Below, in pieces: positions 58,437-64,000 of a stretch of DNA of 64,000 nucleotides. This stretch comes from Chenopodium formosanum. Its lineage: Eukaryota > Streptophyta > Magnoliopsida > Caryophyllales > Amaranthaceae. Every line of letters starts with the position of its first letter. The first letter of the stretch is position 1. A model generated the notes under the pieces. The model saw nothing but the letters and a program-made list of their open reading frames with translations. It was not told the DNA's origin and made no database searches. Position numbers and translations under genes: made by a program. The stretch covers positions 23,485,795 through 23,549,794 of the forward strand of contig CM044858.1 in the NCBI GenBank assembly GCA_024500155.1, given 5' to 3'.

Positions 58437-58695
58437 TGCACGGCTGTGCCATGTCCTGCACGACCGTGCAGGATTGTCGCAGGAAGCAGATGCTATTGCC
58501 TGATTTGGCACGGACATGCAAGGCTTCAGCACGTCCGTGCAAGTCAGACAGCACGTCCGTGCCAAAAGCTGCACGGCCGTGCATCTCACTTGGCTCATTT
58601 TGATGCTACTGACCAAATCTGCACGGCCGTGCCTAGGTGGCACGTTCGTGGCACTTGGGTTGCACGTTCGTGCCACCCCTGGCACGTCCGTGCGC
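58437..58695. repeat. GCACGGCCGTGC-type motif cluster in LTR-3, copy B
   Basis: The same cluster as 21917-22175. Intact GCACGGCCGTGC at about 58570 and 58620; the first palindrome is degraded here (GCACGGCTGTGC at about 58437). GCACGTCCGTGC-type copies are interspersed. Confidence 0.85.
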
Positions 58696-58751
58696 ACCTG
58701 TAGCCGTACCAGACTCTTGTTTTCTCCGTCCTTTTTATTTGATGAGGGTCA

Positions 58752-58759
58752 TATAAATA
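58752..58759 (+). promoter_or_regulatory. TATA box of solo LTR-3, copy B
   Basis: TATAAATA followed by CCCCTTTTGG, about 60 bp downstream of the palindrome cluster, as in copy A. Confidence 0.6.
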
Positions 58760-59792
58760 CCCCTTTTGGCTTTATTGTACGGCATCTAAGTTTTTAGTGC
58801 TTCCTCTTAGTTAGTAATTGTAGAAACACAAATACACTCAAATAATTAGTTAGATTTTAATTATTAGTTTGGAATTTTCAATCTCAATCATTGTAGAAGA
58901 CAAGTTCCTCCATTGTTATTCAAGTTCAAGCTTCTAGTAATATTTTTCTCACTCTTTTCCCCTATTTCTTCTTGCTTTGTTGTTAATTATTTGCTTGATT
59001 CTTGTATGTTTAGATTGTTAATTAGCTTAATTCTTAGTTTAATTATCCTCATGAGTTGTTTGAAATCCTTAATTGCTTTAATTTCCATGGATTGTGAGTA
59101 ATATAATTTTCTAGGGTTTGGGTAAAACCCTCAATGTAGTCACTAATTACTTGTTGCATGTGCTAATTCGGTACTTGTTGGGTGTTAATTAGTTGAGCTT
59201 AAGTGGTTTAATTGCTTAGTTCTTGTATATGGCCATTGCTAGAACTATTATCCAAGCTTTCTCAACGAAGGATCGAGAGATGAACTTGAGTTAGCTCCCT
59301 TGTTCTTGATTGACTTGAAATGCCATGAGAATAGGAATTTCTAGTCAAGGGAATGTTCATGTCATCGTTATTATGCTTTAACACTTGTTTTATGCTTTGT
59401 AACCACGAGAGTAGGTTGTATTCATGATTTAAGTAATCCCTCTAGCTTGAGAGAGTAGTTGGGTGCTTTAGATGATTTCCACTATTATATCCCTTATTTT
59501 ACCTTGTTTGTCTATGCTAATCGTGATTTGTGATGAAGTTGAGTGGAATAACCCGAGCCCTAGAATCCTCTAAATATTGTTAATCTCCCCTAGCTTTAGT
59601 TGATTTTTAACTACTACTTGTTACATAAAACCAACCCAATTTCGACTTCATTTAGCTTATTTATGCGGTAATATTTCGGTGGGTGATTCAACACCTCTCT
59701 TGGGTTCAACCCTTTCTTACCCTTGCTATTAGCTAGTGAGACCAAGATAGGACTTATTCTTTGGTAGGTTTTCACGACGGCCTATCAAATGT

Positions 59793-62787
59793 GTTTGACT
59801 TTCATTTGACTCAATTAGCTTTGTTAAATGCATTTTACTTTCACTTGATTGAAAAAGCTTTGTTTGAATGTGTTTGACTTTCATTTGACTCAATTATCTT
59901 TGTTGAATGTATTTGACTTTCATTTGATTCAAAAAGCTTTGTTTGAATGTGTTTGACTTTCAATTGACTCAATTAGCATTGTTGCATGCATTTAACTTTC
60001 ACTTGAATCAAAAAGCTTTGTTTGAATGTCTTTAACTTTCATTTGACTCAATTATCTTTATTGAACGCATTTGACTATCATTTGATTCAAAAAGCTTTGT
60101 CTGATGTGTTTGACTTTCATTTGAGTCAAAAAACTTTGTTGAATGCATTAGACTTTCATTTGACTCAAAAAGCTTTATTTGAATGTGTTTGACTTTCATT
60201 TGACTCAATTATCTTTGTTGAATGAATTTGACTTTCATTTGGTTCAAAAAGCTTTGTTTGAATGTGTTTGACATTCATTGGATTCAAAAAGCTTTGTATG
60301 AATGTGTTTGACTTTCATTTGACTCAATTATCTTTGTTGAATGCATTAGACTTTCATTTAATTCAAAAAACATTGTTTGAATGTGTTTGACTTTGATTTG
60401 ACTCATTAACTTTGTGGAATGCATTTAATTCTCATTTAATTAAAAAATCTTTGTTTTAATGTGTTTGATTTTCGTTTGATTAAAAAAGCTTTGTTGAATG
60501 AGTTTTAATTTCATTTGACTTAATTAGCTTTGTTGAATGCATTGGACATTCAGCTGATTCAAAAAGCTTTGTATGAATGTGTTTGACCTTCATTTGACTC
60601 GATTAACTTCGTTGAATGCATTTGACTTTCACTTGATTTTAAAAGCTTTGTTTGAAAGTGTTTGACTGTCATTTGGTACAAAAAGCTTTGTTGAATGAGT
60701 TTGACTTTCATTTGACTCAATTAGCTTTGTTGAATGCAATTTACTTTCATTTGATTAAAAAAGCATTGTTTGAATGTGTTTGACTTTCATTTGACTCAAT
60801 TAACTATGATGAATACATTTGACTTTCATTTGATTCAAAAAGCTTTGTTTGAATGTGTTTGACTTTCATTTGACTCTATTAGCATTGTTAAATGCATGTG
60901 ACTTTCATTTGATTAAAATAGCTTTGTATGAATGTGTTTGACTTTCATTTGACTTTATTATCCTTGTTGAATGCATTTGACTTTCATTTGATTTAAAAAG
61001 CTTTGTTTGAATGTCTTTGACTTTTATTTGAATCAAAAAGCTTTGTTGAATGCATTTGACTTTATTTGGGTCAAAAAGCTTTGTTTGAATGAGTTTGACT
61101 TTCATTTGACTCAATAATCTTTGTTGAATGCATTTGACTTTTATTTGGTTCAAAAAGCTTTGTTTGAATGTGTTTGACTTTCATTTGATTCAAAAAGTTT
61201 TGTATGAATGTGTTTGACTTTCATTTGACTCAATTATCTTTCTTAAATGAATTTGACTTTCATTTGACTCAATTATCTTTTTTGAATGCATTTGACTTTT
61301 ATTTGGTTCAAAAAGCTTTGTTTGAATGTGTTTGACATTCATTTGATGCTAAAAGCTTTGTATGAATGTGTTTGACTTTCATTTAATTCAATTATCTTTG
61401 TTGTATGCATTTGACTTTCATTTGATTCAAAAAGCATTGTTTGAAAGTGTTTGACTTTCATTTGACTCAATTAGCTGTGTTGAATGCATTTGACTTTCAT
61501 TTGATTCTAAAAGCTTTTTTTGAATATGTTTGACTTTCATTTGATTGAATTAGCTTTGTATAATGAATTTGACTTTCATTTGACTCAATTAGCTTTGTAT
61601 AATGCATTTGACTTTCATTTGACTCAATTAGCTTTGTATGAATGTGTTTGACTTTCATTTGACTCAATTAGCTTTGTTAATTGCATTTCACTTTCATTTA
61701 ATTCAAAAAGTTTTGTTTAAATGTGGTTGACTTTCATTTGACTCAATTAGCTTTGTTGAATGCATTTGACTTTCATTAGATTCTAAAAGCTTTGTTTAAA
61801 TGTGTTTGACTTTCATTTGACTCAATTGTCTTTGTTGAATGAATTTGACTTTCATTTGATTCAAAAAGCTTTGTTTGAATGTGTTTGACATTCATTTGAT
61901 TAAAAAAGCTTTGTATGAATGTGTTTGACTTTCACTTGACTCAATTATATTTGTTGAATGCATTTGACTTTCATTTGATTCAAAAAGTATAATTTGAAAG
62001 TGTTAGTCTTTCATTTGACTCAATTAGCTTCTTGAATGCATTTGACTTTCATTTGATTCAAAAAGTTTTTTTAGAATGTGTTTGACCTCTATTTGACTCA
62101 ATTATCTTTGTTGAATGTATTTTACTTTCATTTGATTAAAAAAAGCTTTGTTTGAATGTGTTTGACTTTCATTTGACTCAATTACCTATGATGAATGCAT
62201 TTGACTTTCATTTGATTCAAAAAGCTTAGTTTGAATGTGTTTGACTTACATTTGATTCAATTAGCTTTGTTGAATGCATTTGACTTTATTTGATTCAAAA
62301 AGCTTTGTATGAATGTGTTTGACTTTCATTTGACTTAATTATCTTTGTTGAATGCATTGGTCTCATTTGATTTAAAAAGCTTTGTTTGAATGTGTTTGAC
62401 TTTTATTTGAGTCAAAAAGCTTTGTTGAATGCATTTGACTTTATTTGATTCAAAAATCTTTGTTTAAATGTGTTTGACTTTCATTTGACTCAATTATCTT
62501 TGTTGAATGCATTTGACTTTCATTTGGTTCAAAAAGCTTTGTTTGATTGTGTTTGACATTCATTTGATTCAAAAAGCTTTGTATGAATGTGTTTGACTTT
62601 CATTTGATTCATAAAGCATTGTTTGAATGTGTTTATTTTTCATTTGACTGAATTAGCTTTGTTGAATGCATTTTACTTTCATTTGATTCAAAAAGCTTTA
62701 TTTGAGTGTATTTGACTTTCATTTGACTCAATTAGCTTTGTTGAATGAATTTGACTTTCATTTGATTTTAAAAGCTTTGTTTGAATT
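59793..62787. repeat. ~79-bp dimeric satellite array 5
   Basis: About 3.0 kb of satellite, in phase across solo LTR-3. The first 500 bp follow array 2 variant by variant (for example AGCATTGTTGCATGCATT at about 59970). It ends abruptly at a truncated CACTA element. No gene is seen. Confidence 0.95.
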
Positions 62788-64000
62788 TGGCAATAACATG
62801 TATATTTTTTTTATTTGTTTTTTTCAGCAATAATAATAATATTATAATAAAAAAAAAAACCCAAAAGACAATGAAATATAATCACGTTATATTTAACATT
62901 AATTTGTTGTACAATACAAAAAAAATAAAATAATTACAATGAATTAATTAATACAGTGATTATATTCAACATTAATTTGTTGTACAATACAAAACAAAAA
63001 TAAAAAAAAATTACAATGAATTAATTCAGACAATGAAAAAAACGCTATATTGTTATGTACAATAAAAAAAATATTACAACATCAAAAAAAATATTCCAAA
63101 ATCAAAATCTTGAATCCTTGTTGCATTGCATCAAGTAACCTCTACATCAATTAAAACCCAGAAATTAATAATTCAAATCAAGAACCCAGAAAATTACTCA
63201 AACAGAAACACAACAATTACACAAACCCAGAAAATCTATGAAGAAAAAGCAAAATCCAAAAAAAACCCGAAACTAAACAGATCAAAACACAACAAAATTT
63301 CACAAACTAAGATCAAAATATCCAAAAAAAAAAAGAAACAAAGAAGTCCAATTCTTAGAATTATCAACCCTTTTCTGCAACCAATTGAATAATCACCAAA
63401 CTCATACACACCTTTGTTGGTAAAAAAACCCGAAGTCCAACAACCTAGATCTACCAACCAACCACCACCCATCAATAACCACGACCGAAGTCCAACAACC
63501 TAGATCTACCAACCAACCTCCCCCACCAGCCACCTATAATGACCCAACCACCCCACCACCCACCTAAAACCACAGCCGAGGCAAATAACATCCCAAAAAT
63601 TAACAAAAATAAAAAAAAATCGGAAAAAATACCTTCATTCGAAACACAAAAACATTGAAATCAGGTTTAAAAGGCCAATTTCGACCATGAAAACTCTAGA
63701 TCTAGACTTTTCATGGTCAATTTTGACCTGAAAACCTATATTTTCATCACGAAGAGGGAGACTGTGGTGTTGTCGGAGGGCTTTGAGGGTTTGTCGGGGG
63801 TGGTTAGTACCGGTGTTGGTGGTTTTAGTTGAGGTGGTTAGTAGCAGTGTTGGTGGATATAGGTGGTGGTTAGTTGCGGTAGTCGAGGTGAGAGAAGGAG
63901 AGACGAGAAAGAGGGAGAGGTGAGAGAAGGAGAGACGAGAGAGAGGAGAGATAAGAGGATGGTTGTGGTGGTGGTGGTGGTGGTGGTAAGAGAAGGAGAG
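62788..64000. mobile_element. Non-autonomous CACTA element, copy B, 5' truncated, runs off the window
   Basis: From TGGCAATAACATGTATAT the sequence follows copy A from 36914 onward, nearly base for base, to the window end in the GAGAG purine tract. The first 178 bp of the element (terminus and subterminal repeats) and the adjoining satellite are missing, so this copy has lost its left end. The 3' end lies outside the window. The short ORFs inside are not credible genes. Confidence 0.85.

Larger units (their letters stand above)
58180..59787 (+). mobile_element. Solo LTR-3, copy B
   Basis: 1608 bp, TGATAACTTGTTATTTT...GACGGCCTATCA, flanked by AATGT (58175-58179 and 59788-59792) within satellite. 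It lacks the nested retrotransposon of copy A and so shows the empty site (GGTAAAACCCTCAATG at about 59124-59139). TATA box at 58752-58759. No coding region. Confidence 0.93.

Overview
This is a repeat-dominated stretch of a nuclear plant genome, probably a eudicot. The evidence is plant CACTA (En/Spm) transposase domains, LTR retrotransposons with a plant tRNA-Asp-type primer site, a Stowaway-like MITE and long AT-rich satellite arrays. I see no intact host gene, tRNA, rRNA or bacterial-type operon. All recognisable coding sequence belongs to mobile elements, or to gene fragments that one of them appears to have captured.

The main structure is a large duplication. Copy A starts at base 1 inside a CACTA transposase, and copy B repeats it from base 48340, an offset of about 48.3 kb. 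In both copies the order is: TNP2-like transposase, solo LTR inserted in its DUF4216 exon (same site, TSD ACAAG), TNPA-like second gene carrying the same MITE, CTG-rich tract, ~79-bp satellite array, a second solo LTR (same site, TSD AATGT), more satellite, then a non-autonomous CACTA element. Three shared insertions at identical positions show that the two copies descend from one already-decayed locus.

Layout. 1-7026: transposase pseudogene A, interrupted by solo LTR-1 (2112-6475), which itself contains reverse solo LTR-2 (4008-5661). 7237-11733: TNPA-like pseudogene A, interrupted by a MITE and by a 3.4-kb CACTA-like insertion with captured gene fragments, including a leucine-rich-repeat receptor. 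11885-12155: CTG-rich tract. 12156-21651: satellite. 21657-32385: solo LTR-3, split by a 9.1-kb LTR retrotransposon (22609-31725) that has only a gag-like ORF. 32391-36735: satellite. 36736-38424: non-autonomous CACTA element, TSD TGA. 38425-42258: satellite with interspersed TTGCTA-rich blocks. 42786-47245: a second, unrelated ~171-bp satellite. 47386-52726: transposase pseudogene B with solo LTR-1. 52920-54125: TNPA-like pseudogene B. 54257-62787: satellite with solo LTR-3. 62788-64000: 5'-truncated copy of the non-autonomous CACTA element, running off the window.

The two CACTA proteins (transposase and TNPA-like DNA-binding protein) would normally act together, but both copies of both genes are broken, so nothing here is likely to be autonomously mobile. 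All boundaries come from reading the sequence: those fixed by target-site duplications are exact to the base, while satellite edges are approximate. Similarity percentages were not computed.
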